A stretch of DNA of 64,000 nucleotides from an uncultured Lachnotalea sp. GTDB taxonomy: Bacteria; Bacillota; Clostridia; Lachnospirales; Lachnospiraceae. This document shows, one piece after another, positions 1 to 8,587 of the stretch. The position numbers were made by a program, and so were the translations under genes. The notes below the pieces were generated by a model. That model made no database searches, was not told where the DNA came from, and saw nothing but the letters and a program-made list of their open reading frames with translations. How positions within the stretch are numbered: the first letter of the stretch is position 1; each line of letters starts with the position of its first letter. The stretch is from contig CAMSZT010000018.1 of assembly GCA_947066815.1 (NCBI GenBank), forward strand, positions 1 to 64,000, read 5' to 3'.

Positions 1-294
1 GCGGATGATCAGAAAAGCCGTCAACACAAAACCATATCCAAAACACTCGATAAAAACCCACACCCTCTTGAGCACCACACAGATGACGCCGAGGATAACT
101 CCCAAAAGCAAGGGGATCACGATGAGCATCCCCAGATCTTTGCCCCTCTCGGAAGAAAGGGCAAAAAAACCCGCCATTGCCCCCACTCCAAATCCTGCCA
201 AAAACCGGAACAAGGCATGAAGCCGATAACCCCAGAACGCAGTCACAACACCAAAGATCAAAAGGACGATCCCGATCACCATAAATAAGTTCAT
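1..294 (-). CDS. Multi-pass membrane protein, 3' part cut by window edge
   Basis: This gene is missing from the ORF track because its stop codon lies outside the window. The minus strand reads from an ATG at 294 and stays open for 98 codons to position 1. The peptide begins MNLFMVIGIVLLIFGVV and shows three hydrophobic stretches, at about residues 3-20, 28-45 and 53-75, with short charged loops such as SSERGKD. A purine-rich AGAAGGAG lies about 12 nt upstream. It looks like a small integral membrane protein, perhaps of the DUF4203/TMEM198-like type with its GxRLxxxxxFLxGFGxG pattern, but that assignment is weak. It lies downstream of hflC, separated by a dispersed repeat fragment. Function unknown. 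Confidence 0.6.
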   Translation of the reverse strand, partial: MNLFMVIGIVLLIFGVVTAFWGYRLHALFRFLAGFGVGAMAGFFALSSERGKDLGMLIVIPLLLGVILGVICVVLKRVWVFIECFGYGFVLTAFLIIR

Positions 295-329
295 TTTATT
301 TTCTCTTTTCTCCTTCTGTATATAAATCA

Positions 330-400
330 CAGGCGATTGCGAAATGTAAAATTGCGAGAATATTCTGGCAATCTGTCCGATAGACGCCTGCAGTGCTAAG
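330..400. repeat. Truncated copy D of the GCRATTGCGAAA MITE-like repeat
   Basis: The stretch starts CAGGCGATTGCGAAATG, continues with AAAATTGCGAGAATATTCTGGCAATCTGTCC, and matches the left arm of the full element at 9317-9525. The internal core and right arm are absent, so this looks like a partial copy. It fills the gap between hflC and the membrane-protein gene. Confidence 0.5.
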
Positions 401-405
401 CATTT

Positions 406-1275
406 TTACGGGTCGTTCCTCATAAAGATATCCGCCATCGGCGAATCCTTGGGGAGGATCAGCGTATTCCCGCCGCCGGCCAGGGACGCCTTCGCCGCGT
501 CCAGGGCTCTGGTAAAGGAATAAAACTCTGCCCTGCCCGCGTCGGAGTAGGCCTCTGCCAGGATCCTCATGTACTCTGTCTCTCCCTCGGCCAGGATCTT
601 TGCCGCCTGGGCCTCCGCGTCGGAGAGCATGATCTCCACCTCCTTGTCAGTGGTGTTCCGGATCTTCTGGGCCTCCGAATCCCCCTCCGCCTGATAGGTG
701 GCGGCGATCTTGCTCCGCTCGGAGATCATCCGCTCATAGACCGCCTCCTTGTTGTCCTCCGGCAGATCCAGCTGCTTGATCTCCACCGTCTTGAGCTCGA
801 TCCCGTAAGAATCCATGGCGGCGCCCACGCCCTCCATGACCGCCGCCTGGAGTTCCCCGTCCCTGGCCGCGATCACATCGCTCTGGGTCATGTTGCTGAT
901 GATATTTTTGGTGGAATTATAGACGGCCGCATCGATCCTCTGCTCGGCGCTCTCCTTGGAAGAATTTAAAGTCTGCGCGTACTTGAGCGGATCCGAGATC
1001 CTCCAGAGCACATAGCTGTCCGCGATCATGGTCTTCTTGTCCATGGTGATGACGTCCGACTCCGGCAGATCATACAGGAGAAGCTGTCCCGGCAGTTTGT
1101 CCGCCGTCTCCATGAAAGGGATCTTAAAGGTGATCCCCGCCTCCCCGATGATCCGGTCCACCTTGCCGAACCGGCGGATCAGGCTGTATTCATTCTCCCT
1201 GGTGATGACAATGGAGGAAAGAAACAGGAGCGCCGCCGCCACGACGGCCAAAATTCCGATCACTTTTTTCTTCAT
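406..1275 (-). CDS. hflC: HflC, SPFH/band 7 protease modulator
   Basis: HflC pairs with HflK to form a membrane-anchored SPFH assembly that in Escherichia coli surrounds and restrains the FtsH protease. The 289-residue protein has an N-terminal signal anchor (KKKVIGILAVVAAALLFL), then the band 7 domain starting at ENEYSLIRRFGKVDRI. A long Ala/Glu-rich helix follows (about residues 190-250), including AAKILAEGETEYMRILAEAYSD, the usual HflC oligomerisation segment. It lies 14 bp downstream of hflK with GGGAGGAGAA before the ATG, so the pair is cotranscribed. Length fits the family. No ftsH gene is in view, so the protease partner is inferred from known homologues. Confidence 0.9.
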   Translation of the reverse strand: MKKKVIGILAVVAAALLFLSSIVITRENEYSLIRRFGKVDRIIGEAGITFKIPFMETADKLPGQLLLYDLPESDVITMDKKTMIADSYVLWRISDPLKYAQTLNSSKESAEQRIDAAVYNSTKNIISNMTQSDVIAARDGELQAAVMEGVGAAMDSYGIELKTVEIKQLDLPEDNKEAVYERMISERSKIAATYQAEGDSEAQKIRNTTDKEVEIMLSDAEAQAAKILAEGETEYMRILAEAYSDAGRAEFYSFTRALDAAKASLAGGGNTLILPKDSPMADIFMRNDP

Positions 1276-1289
1276 GGCCTTCTCCTCCC

Positions 1290-2552
1290 TCAGTTTTCTG
1301 CCGGCTCCGGCACCGCAGCGGCATTATCCGGCTGCCCGGCTTCCGCTCCTGTACTGCTTCCGCCCGTCCGGCTGCCTGTCCCCGCACTGCCTCCGCCTGT
1401 CTGCGCGTTCCCCGCCCCGCCGCTGTTCCCGGCACCTGCGCCGGCGCTGTTTTCTGCGGAAGAGCCGTTTCCGGCCTGCGTACTTCCTGCCGCCGCCTGG
1501 CTTCCTGTCCCGGCGGAACCGGAAAGCTGATCCATCAGCATGGTATTCACACTATCCGTCCCGTCGATGATGACCTTCAGGTTCGGGAGCACTTCCTCCA
1601 TGGTCTCGTAGAACATCCGCTGCTTTGTCACCAGAGGGTTCTTCACATACTCCTCATACTGGGCATTGAAAATAGCTACCGCCCCGTAGGCCTCGTTGAT
1701 CCTCCTGGTCTTTGCGGATTCCGCCTCCTGGAGGATCTGGTCCACGTCCGCCTCCGCCTTGGGAAGCTTCTCGTTGCGGTAACGGTTGGCATTGTTGATG
1801 GAAGTCTCCTTCCCCTGCTTCGCCGTCTCCACATCCTTGAAGGCCGCCATGACCTCCGCGGTGGGCGGCTCCGAATCCTGAATGGTGATATTGACAAGCT
1901 GAAGGCCGATATCCTGCTCCTCCATCTGCGCAAGCAGCATCTCCTTGATGTTGGACTGGATCTCATTCTTCCCGGTGGTGAGGACACTGTCCACATCGTA
2001 ATTGCTCACCACGCTGCGGATACAGCTCTGGGCCAGGTTCCGGAGGATCATCTCCGGCTCCCTCGACGCAAACACGGCCTTCACCGGATCCGACACCCGG
2101 TATTCCACATAAAAATCGATGTCCACAAAATTGAAATCCGAGGTGATCATGATGGCCTCGTTGGCGACCGTCTGCTGCTCCGCGCTGTCAAAGCCCACGG
2201 AAAATCCCTGGATCGTCGTGTCCACCTTGGTCACCTGCTGGACAAAGGGGATCTTAAAATGCAGGCCCGACTCGGTGACCGCCCCCGGCACCCCGAAGGT
2301 AGTGACCACCGCCTGCTCCTGCTCGCCGATGGTATAGACTGAATTCAGGGCCAGCACCGCCGCGAGGAGCACCAGCACGAAGACTCCCACGGCCTTCCCG
2401 CCGGTCTTCATGGCCCGCTTTCCCCGTCCGGCCTTCTTCTCCTTCTTCGGCTTTTCCCCGTCGTCCTCCGGCTCCGGCTTCCGCCCGGAGCTTCCCCGGT
2501 TTCCTCCGCCGCCTGTCAGCACGTTCATGATATCGTCAAAAATATTTGCCAT
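1290..2552 (-). CDS. hflK: HflK, SPFH/band 7 protease modulator with Gly/Ser-rich tail
   Basis: HflK is the larger partner of HflC. The ORF track begins at 2642, but ATG 2552 has an ideal AGGAGG five bases upstream and starts MANIFDDIMNVL, typical of HflK. The extra upstream codons come from a repeat. Order: short Gly/Lys-rich cytosolic head, one membrane segment (about residues 60-75, VGVFVLVLLAAVLALNSVY), SPFH domain beginning EQEQAVVTTFG, and a long Ala/Glu helix (KQGKETSINNANRYRNEKLPKAE region). The last 75 residues or so are low-complexity Gly/Ser/Ala/Asn with little charge, longer than in usual HflK. The stop is 14 bp before hflC. Confidence 0.9.
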   Translation of the reverse strand: MANIFDDIMNVLTGGGGNRGSSGRKPEPEDDGEKPKKEKKAGRGKRAMKTGGKAVGVFVLVLLAAVLALNSVYTIGEQEQAVVTTFGVPGAVTESGLHFKIPFVQQVTKVDTTIQGFSVGFDSAEQQTVANEAIMITSDFNFVDIDFYVEYRVSDPVKAVFASREPEMILRNLAQSCIRSVVSNYDVDSVLTTGKNEIQSNIKEMLLAQMEEQDIGLQLVNITIQDSEPPTAEVMAAFKDVETAKQGKETSINNANRYRNEKLPKAEADVDQILQEAESAKTRRINEAYGAVAIFNAQYEEYVKNPLVTKQRMFYETMEEVLPNLKVIIDGTDSVNTMLMDQLSGSAGTGSQAAAGSTQAGNGSSAENSAGAGAGNSGGAGNAQTGGGSAGTGSRTGGSSTGAEAGQPDNAAAVPEPAEN

Positions 2553-2585
2553 CCGTTTCCTCCTGCGCCTTTTCCGAAAAATTTT

Positions 2586-2648
2586 CCACCTGTGCGGGTG
2601 AAGATTTTCCATGTCTCCTTCAGGGAGCAGCCGGCTTCGCACAGGCGG
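2586..2648. repeat. Copy 1 of the CCGCACAGGTGG palindromic intergenic repeat
   Basis: The arms CCACCTGTGCGG (2586-2597) and CGCACAGGCGG (2638-2648) form an imperfect inverted repeat in the hflK leader. The middle contains CATGTCTCCTTCAGGGAGCAG, shared with copy 3 at 30198-30290 with few changes. On the minus strand the CAGGTGGAAAA end faces the hflK start. Confidence 0.65.
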
Positions 2649-2663
2649 CCCCTCATCTCTATT

Positions 2664-3890
2664 TTAGGACCCCTGATAGATCCCTTTCTGCTTCACGATC
2701 TTCGGCCGGTATCCGCCCTGCTTAAGCTCCGCCACGATCTGATCCCTGTGCTCGATGCCGAAGGCCTCCAGGGTGATCCGAAGCTCCACGGCGTCATTGC
2801 GGTTGATGCTGACAAACTGGTTATGCTCCAGCTTGATGACATTGCCCTGCATCCTGGCGATGACCGTCGCCACGTTGACCAGCTCGCCGGGCTTGTCCGG
2901 CAGAAGGACGGAGACCGTAAAGATCCGTCCCCTCTGGATCAGGCCGTGCTGGACGATGGAAGACATGGTGATCACGTCCATGTTCCCCCCGCTGATGATG
3001 GAGACCACCTTCTTATTCGCCGCGTCCAGGTGCTTTAAGGCCGCAACGGTCAGAAGACCGGAATTTTCCGCCACCATCTTGTGGTTCTCCACCATGTCTA
3101 AGAATGCCACGATCAGTTCCTCGTCCTCCACCGTGATGATGTCGTCCACGTTCTGCTCGATGTAAGGGAGCAGCAGATCCCCCGGCGTCTTCACCGCCGT
3201 GCCGTCGGCGATGGTATTGACCCTGGGGAGGGTCACCACCTGCCCCTGCCGGACGGACTCCTGCATGCAGTTGGCCCCGGCCGGCTCCACGCCGATCACC
3301 TTGATGTTGGGATTCAGGAGCTTCGCCAGGGTGGAGACGCCGGTACAGAGCCCGCCGCCGCCGATGGGACAGAGGATGTAATCCACTGTGGGGAGCTCCT
3401 TGACGATCTCCATGGCGATGGTTCCCTGCCCGGTGGCCACGGAAAGGTCGTTGAAGGGATGGATAAAGGTATATCCGTTCTCCTCGGCCAGCTTGTAGGC
3501 ATGCTCGCAGGCCTCGTCGTAGACATCCCCGTGGAGGATGACCTCGGCCCCGTAGCTCTTCGTCCGGTTCACCTTCATGAGGGGCGTCGTCGTGGGCATG
3601 ACCACCACCGCCTTCACCCCGAACTTTTTGGCCGCATAGGCGACCCCCTGGGCGTGATTCCCGGCGGAAGCCGTGATGAGCCCCTTGCTCCGCTCCTCCT
3701 CGCTCAGGGTGCTGATCTTGTAATAAGCGCCCCGGACCTTGTAGGCCCCCGTGTACTGCATGTTCTCCGGCTTTAAATACACCTTGTTCCCGGTGACCTC
3801 GCTGAAATACTCGCTGTAGACCAGCTTTGTCTCCAGGGTGACCCGGCCGACGATCTCGGCCGCCTCCTCAAATTTCTCCAGTGTCAGCAT
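2664..3890 (-). CDS. ilvA: Threonine ammonia-lyase (threonine dehydratase) with ACT domain
   Basis: This PLP enzyme deaminates L-threonine to 2-oxobutanoate, the first committed step toward isoleucine or a catabolic route to propionate. The fold type II core (about residues 1-315) has the Schiff-base lysine K51 in TGAYKVRGAYYK, the asparagine loop SAGNHAQGVA, and the phosphate-binding PIGGGGLCTG. A C-terminal ACT domain (about residues 325-405) starts FTVSVLLPDKPGELVNVA and suggests allosteric control by an amino acid. At 408 residues it matches the medium-length family with one ACT domain, between short catabolic TdcB and long biosynthetic IlvA, so catabolic use is possible. GAGGAAG precedes the ATG. 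It stands between hflK and ftsY and shares a pathway with neither. Confidence 0.9.
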   Translation of the reverse strand: MLTLEKFEEAAEIVGRVTLETKLVYSEYFSEVTGNKVYLKPENMQYTGAYKVRGAYYKISTLSEEERSKGLITASAGNHAQGVAYAAKKFGVKAVVVMPTTTPLMKVNRTKSYGAEVILHGDVYDEACEHAYKLAEENGYTFIHPFNDLSVATGQGTIAMEIVKELPTVDYILCPIGGGGLCTGVSTLAKLLNPNIKVIGVEPAGANCMQESVRQGQVVTLPRVNTIADGTAVKTPGDLLLPYIEQNVDDIITVEDEELIVAFLDMVENHKMVAENSGLLTVAALKHLDAANKKVVSIISGGNMDVITMSSIVQHGLIQRGRIFTVSVLLPDKPGELVNVATVIARMQGNVIKLEHNQFVSINRNDAVELRITLEAFGIEHRDQIVAELKQGGYRPKIVKQKGIYQGS

Positions 3891-3906
3891 GTTTTCTTCC
3901 TCACTT

Positions 3907-3920
3907 TATTTATTCTTTCC
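3907..3920. repeat. Left 14-bp direct repeat (putative target-site duplication)
   Basis: TATTTATTCTTTCC occurs here and again at 3984-3997, exactly bracketing the 63-bp palindromic element 3921-3983. This is the pattern left by insertion of a mobile element. Confidence 0.65.
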
Positions 3921-3983
3921 CGGGCAGTTGCGAAACGTGGAATTGTCAGGATCCCTCCCATGTTTTGCAGTTTCGCAATCACC
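3921..3983. mobile_element. 63-bp minimal copy C of the MITE-like repeat
   Basis: The element begins CGGGCAGTTGCGAAAC and ends GCAGTTTCGCAATCACC, so its ends are inverted copies of about 14 bp (GCAGTTGCGAAAC versus GTGATTGCGAAACTGC). The middle has ATTGTCAGGATCC, like the left arm of copies A and B. It lacks the 48-bp core and is probably an internally deleted derivative. The flanking 14-bp direct repeats suggest transposition between ilvA and ftsY; the right duplication reaches the ftsY stop codon. Confidence 0.6.
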
Positions 3984-3997
3984 TATTTATTCTTTCC
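3984..3997. repeat. Right 14-bp direct repeat (putative target-site duplication)
   Basis: Second copy of TATTTATTCTTTCC, immediately after the right end of the 63-bp element and overlapping the ftsY stop codon by one base. Confidence 0.65.
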
Positions 3998-4926
3998 TAC
4001 TCTCTCGTGAACAGGGCGTTCACGAACTCCTCCGGGTCAAACTTCTGCAGATCGTCCATCTGCTCCCCGATCCCGATATATTTCACCGGGATCCCCAACT
4101 CCGCCTGGATGGCCACCGCGATGCCGCCTTTTGCCGTGCCGTCAAGCTTCGTCAAAATGATGCCCGTGATGTCGGCCACCTCTCTGAACTGCCTGGCCTG
4201 CTCCAGGGCATTCTGCCCCGTGGTGCCGTCAAGTACGACCAGCGTTTCCCGGTAAGCATCCGGATATTCCTTATCGATGATCCGGTGGATCTTCCGAAGT
4301 TCTTCCATCAGGTTCTTTTTATTATGAAGCCTTCCTGCCGTATCACAGAGGAGCACATCCGCATTCCTCGCCTTCGCCGCGCAGACCGCGTCATAGACCA
4401 CCGCCGCCGGATCCGAGCCCTCCTGCTGGGCGATGATGTCCACACCGGCCCGGTTCGCCCACTCCGTAAGCTGCTCGATGGCCGCGGCCCGGAAGGTATC
4501 GGCGGCCGCCAGGAGTACTTTCTTGCCCTGATCCCTGAGCTGTCCCGCCAGTTTTCCCACGGAAGTGGTCTTTCCCACCCCGTTGACGCCGATGACCAGC
4601 ACCACCGACCGGCGTTTTTCAAACTCATAGGCATTCTCCCCCAGGTCCATCTGCCGTTTGATGGTATCAATAAGAAGGGCCTTGCACTCCGAAGGCTCCT
4701 TGATCTTCTGCTCCTTCACCTTCTCCTTAAGATCCTCGATGATGGCCTCCGTAGTGTGGATCCCGATGTCCCCCATGATCAGAGTCTCCTCGATCTCCTC
4801 GTAAAAGTCATCGTCAATGGCAGAAAACCCGTTAAAGATCGAGTCGATCCCGGCCACGATATTGTCTCTGGTCTTGCTGAGCCCCGCCACCAGCCGTCCG
4901 AAGATCCCTTTCTTTCCCTGGCTCAT
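3997..4926 (-). CDS. ftsY: Signal recognition particle receptor FtsY
   Basis: FtsY is the SRP receptor GTPase that docks ribosome-SRP complexes at the membrane for cotranslational insertion. The 309-residue protein has a short N domain (four-helix region, about residues 15-95) and lacks the long acidic A domain of proteobacteria. The NG GTPase follows: P-loop [10 protein letters not shown] at about 113-121, the FRAAA motif of the insertion box ([11 protein letters not shown]), G3 [10 protein letters not shown]4 [10 protein letters not shown] and a closing [19 protein letters not shown] 4926 follows GAGGAGGTG. It is the last gene of the smc side of the block but has a promoter candidate of its own at 4951-4980. 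Confidence 0.96.
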   Translation of the reverse strand: MSQGKKGIFGRLVAGLSKTRDNIVAGIDSIFNGFSAIDDDFYEEIEETLIMGDIGIHTTEAIIEDLKEKVKEQKIKEPSECKALLIDTIKRQMDLGENAYEFEKRRSVVLVIGVNGVGKTTSVGKLAGQLRDQGKKVLLAAADTFRAAAIEQLTEWANRAGVDIIAQQEGSDPAAVVYDAVCAAKARNADVLLCDTAGRLHNKKNLMEELRKIHRIIDKEYPDAYRETLVVLDGTTGQNALEQARQFREVADITGIILTKLDGTAKGGIAVAIQAELGIPVKYIGIGEQMDDLQKFDPEEFVNALFTRE

Positions 4927-4950
4927 ACACGCACCTCCTCTATTTTAATA

Positions 4951-4980
4951 ATAGTACTCCTGCTTCCCGTGTTCTGTCAA
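4951..4980 (-). promoter_or_regulatory. Sigma-A type promoter for ftsY
   Basis: The minus strand reads TTGACA (-35), an 18-bp spacer, then TACTAT (-10), about 25 bp before the ftsY start. The -35 is perfect and the -10 matches four of six positions. Confidence 0.55.
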
Positions 4981-5025
4981 ATAACTAAAAACCGGCACTG
5001 CCATAACCTCGGCTCATGCATCCGG

Positions 5026-8000
5026 CTATGCGGTCTGCTCCGTCAGATCCACCGGCACCATGGTGGAGACTCCCTTCTCCTGCATGGTGATGCCGTAGAG
5101 CCGGTCCGCGACCAGCATGGTGCCCCTCCTGTGGGTGATGACGATGAACTGGGTATTCCTCTTGAGCTTTCCCAGATAGGCCGCATACCGCCCCACATTG
5201 CTGTCGTCCAGGGCCGCCTCGATCTCGTCCAGGAGGCAGAAAGGCGAGGGCTTTAAATTCTGGATGGCAAAGAGGACACTGATGGCCGTGAGCGCCTTCT
5301 CCCCGCCGGACAGCTGCATCATGTTCTGCAGCTTCTTTCCCGGCGGCTGGGCAATGATCTGGATCCCCGCCTCCAGGATATCCTCCCCCTCCACCAGCTC
5401 CAGGGTTCCCTTGCCGCCGCCGAAAAGCTCCCGGAACACCGTGTCAAACTCTTCCTTGATGTCCCGGAACTTCTCCTCAAACTGCCGGCGCATCCCCTGA
5501 TCCAGCTCCTCAATGACCTGGACCAGGCTCTCCTCCGCCTCCTTCAGATCGTCGTGCTGGGCTTTCATAAAGAAAAACCGCTCCGAGATCTCCTTATAGT
5601 CCTCAATGGCATTCACATTGACCGGTCCCAGCTCCTTGACAGCCTGCTTTAAGGTACCGATCTGCCTGCGGATGGAAGCCGCCGTCGCCTCCTCCGGGAT
5701 CTCTGTCCCGGCCGTGTCCGAGGGCGTCAGCTCGTATTCCTCCCACAGATACCGGATCTGCTGCTCCATGGCCTCCTCGCACTTTTCCTTCTGGCTTTCC
5801 AGACGATAAAGTTCTTTATCCAGCCTCGCGATGTCCCCGGACATGGATTCCTGTTTTTCAAAAAAGCCGCTCTGTTCCTTCTGGCACTCCTCCCGCTTTT
5901 TCGTAAATCCGGTGATCGCATCCGAAAGACGCCCCGCATCCGCCTGCTTCTCCCCGATCCGTTCCCGGATCCGGCCGATCTCCTCCGTTTTCTCCTTTGC
6001 CGAGCGGCCGCAGCCCTCAAGCTCCTCCTTCTGAGAAGCCTGTTCCTGCTGAAGCTCCCCGATCTCACCGGAGATCCGGAGGATATTTTCCAGGATGAAG
6101 CTGTCCTTCTGGGAAAGGGATGAAAAATCCAGCTCCGCCTGTCTGAGCTTCTCTCTCCGGTCTGCCCTGGCCTCCCTCGCCTTATGGGCCTCCTCCTCCA
6201 GCCCGGCGATCTCCTGCTCGTACTCTTTGTTTTTCGCCTCCAGGCTCTCCGACTCCGCCCTGAGCGCGGTCTTCCCGTCCTCGATCTTTTTAAGCTCCTC
6301 CGAGAGCTTCTGCCCCTCCAGGCGGATATCCGCATAGCCGGCGGCGGTCTCCTGTACTTTCTCTTTGGCAGCGGAAAGGCTGGCCGAGAGGGAGGAAAGC
6401 TTCACCCTGGCCGCCTGACCCAGCTCTCTGCTTTTTTCCATGGCTTCCCGAAATCCCTTGAGCCTCTCTCCCGCCGCCTCTGCCCGCTCCCTGATCTGGT
6501 CGCACTGGGCCAGGGCCTGGTTCATGGCCCGTTCCAATTCCTCTAACTCCCGCTTTCTTCCCAGCAGGTTGCTGCTGTTCTTAAAAGCGCCTCCGGTCAT
6601 GGAGCCTCCGGCCGCCAGAAGCTCCCCCTCCAGTGTCACGATCCGCAGGGAATACTGGTACTTCCTGGAAATGGCGATCGCGTGATCGATGTTATCCACC
6701 ACCAGGATCCGCCCCAGCAGATATTCCGCCAGCCGGTCATAGCCCCCCTTCACCTTCACCAGTGTATGGGCAAGCCCCACCACACCGGCCTCCGAGAGGG
6801 CCTCCCTTTTGGAAAACCCGCCTCTGGCGGTGATGCTGGAGAGGGGCAGGAAGGTCGCCCGGCCGAACTTATGCTTCTTCAGATATCCGATCAGATTTTT
6901 GGCCGTGGCCTCCGAATCGGTGACAATGTTCTGGATGGATCCTCCAAGGGCCGTCTCAATGGCTGTCTCATACTCCTTCGGTGTCTCCAGAAGATCCGCC
7001 ACGACGCCGATGATCCCCGGCGTGGAACCCTTTACCTCCATGACCCGCCGGATGCTGTTCCCGTAGCCCTCGTACCGCTCCGACAGGTTCCGGAGGGATT
7101 CCAGCTTCGTCCGCAGCGTGTGATACTCCTGCTGTTTCTGGTTCAGATTCTTGTTTTCCCGGTAAGAGGCCTCTTCCGCCTCCTTGCCCGCCGCCTGGGC
7201 CTCCAAAAATTCCTGCTTCCGCCTGGAAAGCTCTGTCTCCAGTCCCCGGATCTCCCCTTCGATCTGGACTTCCTCCTGGCGTCTTGCCTCCTCCTCGCTC
7301 TTCACCTTGAGCAGACGGGCCTCCAATTCCTTTCTCTGTCTTCCGTTCTGCTCCTTTAAGGTCTCAAACCGCTCCTCCCTCGCACCGAGGGACGCCTTGT
7401 CACTCATGGCGTTCAGGATGCTGCCTCTCCGGCGCTCGATCTCTCCGTCCAGCTCCCGGATCCGCTCCTCGTCCCCTTCCAGTTCCTCCCTGAGCTTCCC
7501 CTGGACATCGTCCAGTTCATCCAGGCGCTCATTCAGGCTCCCCTTCTGGGCGACAAAGCCGTCCTTGTCCGCCCCTTTCTTTTCCAGCTCCCCGCAGATG
7601 GCGGCAAGCCTTGTCCGGATCCGTTCCTGATTCCCCGAATCCGTGCGGATCTGCTCCTCCAAAACCCGGATCCGTCCTTCCAGGGACTCCGTCTCCACCT
7701 TCCCGTCGTTGAGGGCGTCCCTGTGTTCCGCAAGCTTTTCGTCCAGCGCGGCGATCTCCTCCGCCAGCCGGTCATAATGGCCCTTGAGCTTTGCCGCCTC
7801 CTCCCGCTTGCCCGCAAGCTCCTCCGACACGGCGCCGATATGGGACGTAACCTCCGAGAGCCGCTCCTTCTGGGCCGAGTGCTCCAGCCGGAAGCTCTGC
7901 AGATCCAGGCTCTTGAGTTCTTCCCTGTACTTAAGATACTCCCTGGCTTTTCCCGCCTGCTCCTCCAAGGGCCCTACCTGCTTTTCCAGCTCCGTTAAGA

Positions 8001-8580
8001 TATCCGTCACCCGGAGAAGGTTCTGCTGCTCGTTCTCCAGCTTTTTCTGGGCGATCGCCTTGCGCTTTTTAAATTTCACGATCCCGGCCGCCTCGTCAAA
8101 GAGCTCTCTCCGGTCCTCCGGTTTGCCGCTTAAGATCTTGTCGATCTGGCCCTGGCCGATGATGGAATAGCCCTCCTTCCCGATCCCCGTATCGTAAAAC
8201 AACTCATTGATGTCCCGCAGCCGGCAGACACCTCCGTTCAGGAGATATTCACTCTCGCCGGAGCGGTAGACCCGCCTGGAGACCGTCACCTCGTCATAAT
8301 CGATGGGCAGGGAATGGTCGGAATTGTCCAGTGTGATCGCCACATAGGCGTAACCCTGGGGCTTCCGGTTCTGGGTCCCCGAGAAGATCACATCCTGCAT
8401 GTTGGCCCCGCGGAGCTGTTTGGCGCTCTGCTCCCCCAGCACCCAGCGGACCGCGTCGGCCACGTTGCTCTTCCCGCTGCCGTTGGGCCCCACGATCCCG
8501 GTGATCCCGTCGTTAAATTCAAAAAGTATTTTGTTTGCAAATGATTTAAAGCCCTGTACCTCGATACTTTTCAAAAACAT
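5026..8580 (-). CDS. smc: Chromosome segregation protein SMC
   Basis: SMC is the ATPase of the bacterial condensin complex with ScpA/ScpB, organising and separating chromosomes. The 1184-residue protein has the full layout: N-terminal ATPase half with Walker A GPNGSGKSNVADA (about residue 32), a long coiled coil, a hinge at about 510-640 (STPGIIGVVADLLETP through GGSMTGGAFK), a returning coiled coil, and the C-terminal half with signature LSGGEKALTAISVLFA and Walker B PFCLLDEIEAALDD. Length is normal. It starts 7 bp after the rnc stop, so the two are cotranscribed, as in many Firmicutes. Confidence 0.97.
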   Translation of the reverse strand: MFLKSIEVQGFKSFANKILFEFNDGITGIVGPNGSGKSNVADAVRWVLGEQSAKQLRGANMQDVIFSGTQNRKPQGYAYVAITLDNSDHSLPIDYDEVTVSRRVYRSGESEYLLNGGVCRLRDINELFYDTGIGKEGYSIIGQGQIDKILSGKPEDRRELFDEAAGIVKFKKRKAIAQKKLENEQQNLLRVTDILTELEKQVGPLEEQAGKAREYLKYREELKSLDLQSFRLEHSAQKERLSEVTSHIGAVSEELAGKREEAAKLKGHYDRLAEEIAALDEKLAEHRDALNDGKVETESLEGRIRVLEEQIRTDSGNQERIRTRLAAICGELEKKGADKDGFVAQKGSLNERLDELDDVQGKLREELEGDEERIRELDGEIERRRGSILNAMSDKASLGAREERFETLKEQNGRQRKELEARLLKVKSEEEARRQEEVQIEGEIRGLETELSRRKQEFLEAQAAGKEAEEASYRENKNLNQKQQEYHTLRTKLESLRNLSERYEGYGNSIRRVMEVKGSTPGIIGVVADLLETPKEYETAIETALGGSIQNIVTDSEATAKNLIGYLKKHKFGRATFLPLSSITARGGFSKREALSEAGVVGLAHTLVKVKGGYDRLAEYLLGRILVVDNIDHAIAISRKYQYSLRIVTLEGELLAAGGSMTGGAFKNSSNLLGRKRELEELERAMNQALAQCDQIRERAEAAGERLKGFREAMEKSRELGQAARVKLSSLSASLSAAKEKVQETAAGYADIRLEGQKLSEELKKIEDGKTALRAESESLEAKNKEYEQEIAGLEEEAHKAREARADRREKLRQAELDFSSLSQKDSFILENILRISGEIGELQQEQASQKEELEGCGRSAKEKTEEIGRIRERIGEKQADAGRLSDAITGFTKKREECQKEQSGFFEKQESMSGDIARLDKELYRLESQKEKCEEAMEQQIRYLWEEYELTPSDTAGTEIPEEATAASIRRQIGTLKQAVKELGPVNVNAIEDYKEISERFFFMKAQHDDLKEAEESLVQVIEELDQGMRRQFEEKFRDIKEEFDTVFRELFGGGKGTLELVEGEDILEAGIQIIAQPPGKKLQNMMQLSGGEKALTAISVLFAIQNLKPSPFCLLDEIEAALDDSNVGRYAAYLGKLKRNTQFIVITHRRGTMLVADRLYGITMQEKGVSTMVPVDLTEQTA

Positions 8581-8587
8581 CCGTTTT

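Noticed and set aside
3891-3996. Possible T-box or other riboswitch before ilvA or ftsY
   Set aside because: The gap is accounted for by the 63-bp repeat and its duplications; no T-box sequence or specifier loop is visible.
3838-5256. Long plus-strand ORF of 472 codons
   Set aside because: It lies opposite ilvA, ftsY and smc, whose products are clearly recognisable; its peptide has no domain and is rich in P, R and H, the mark of a GC-driven shadow.
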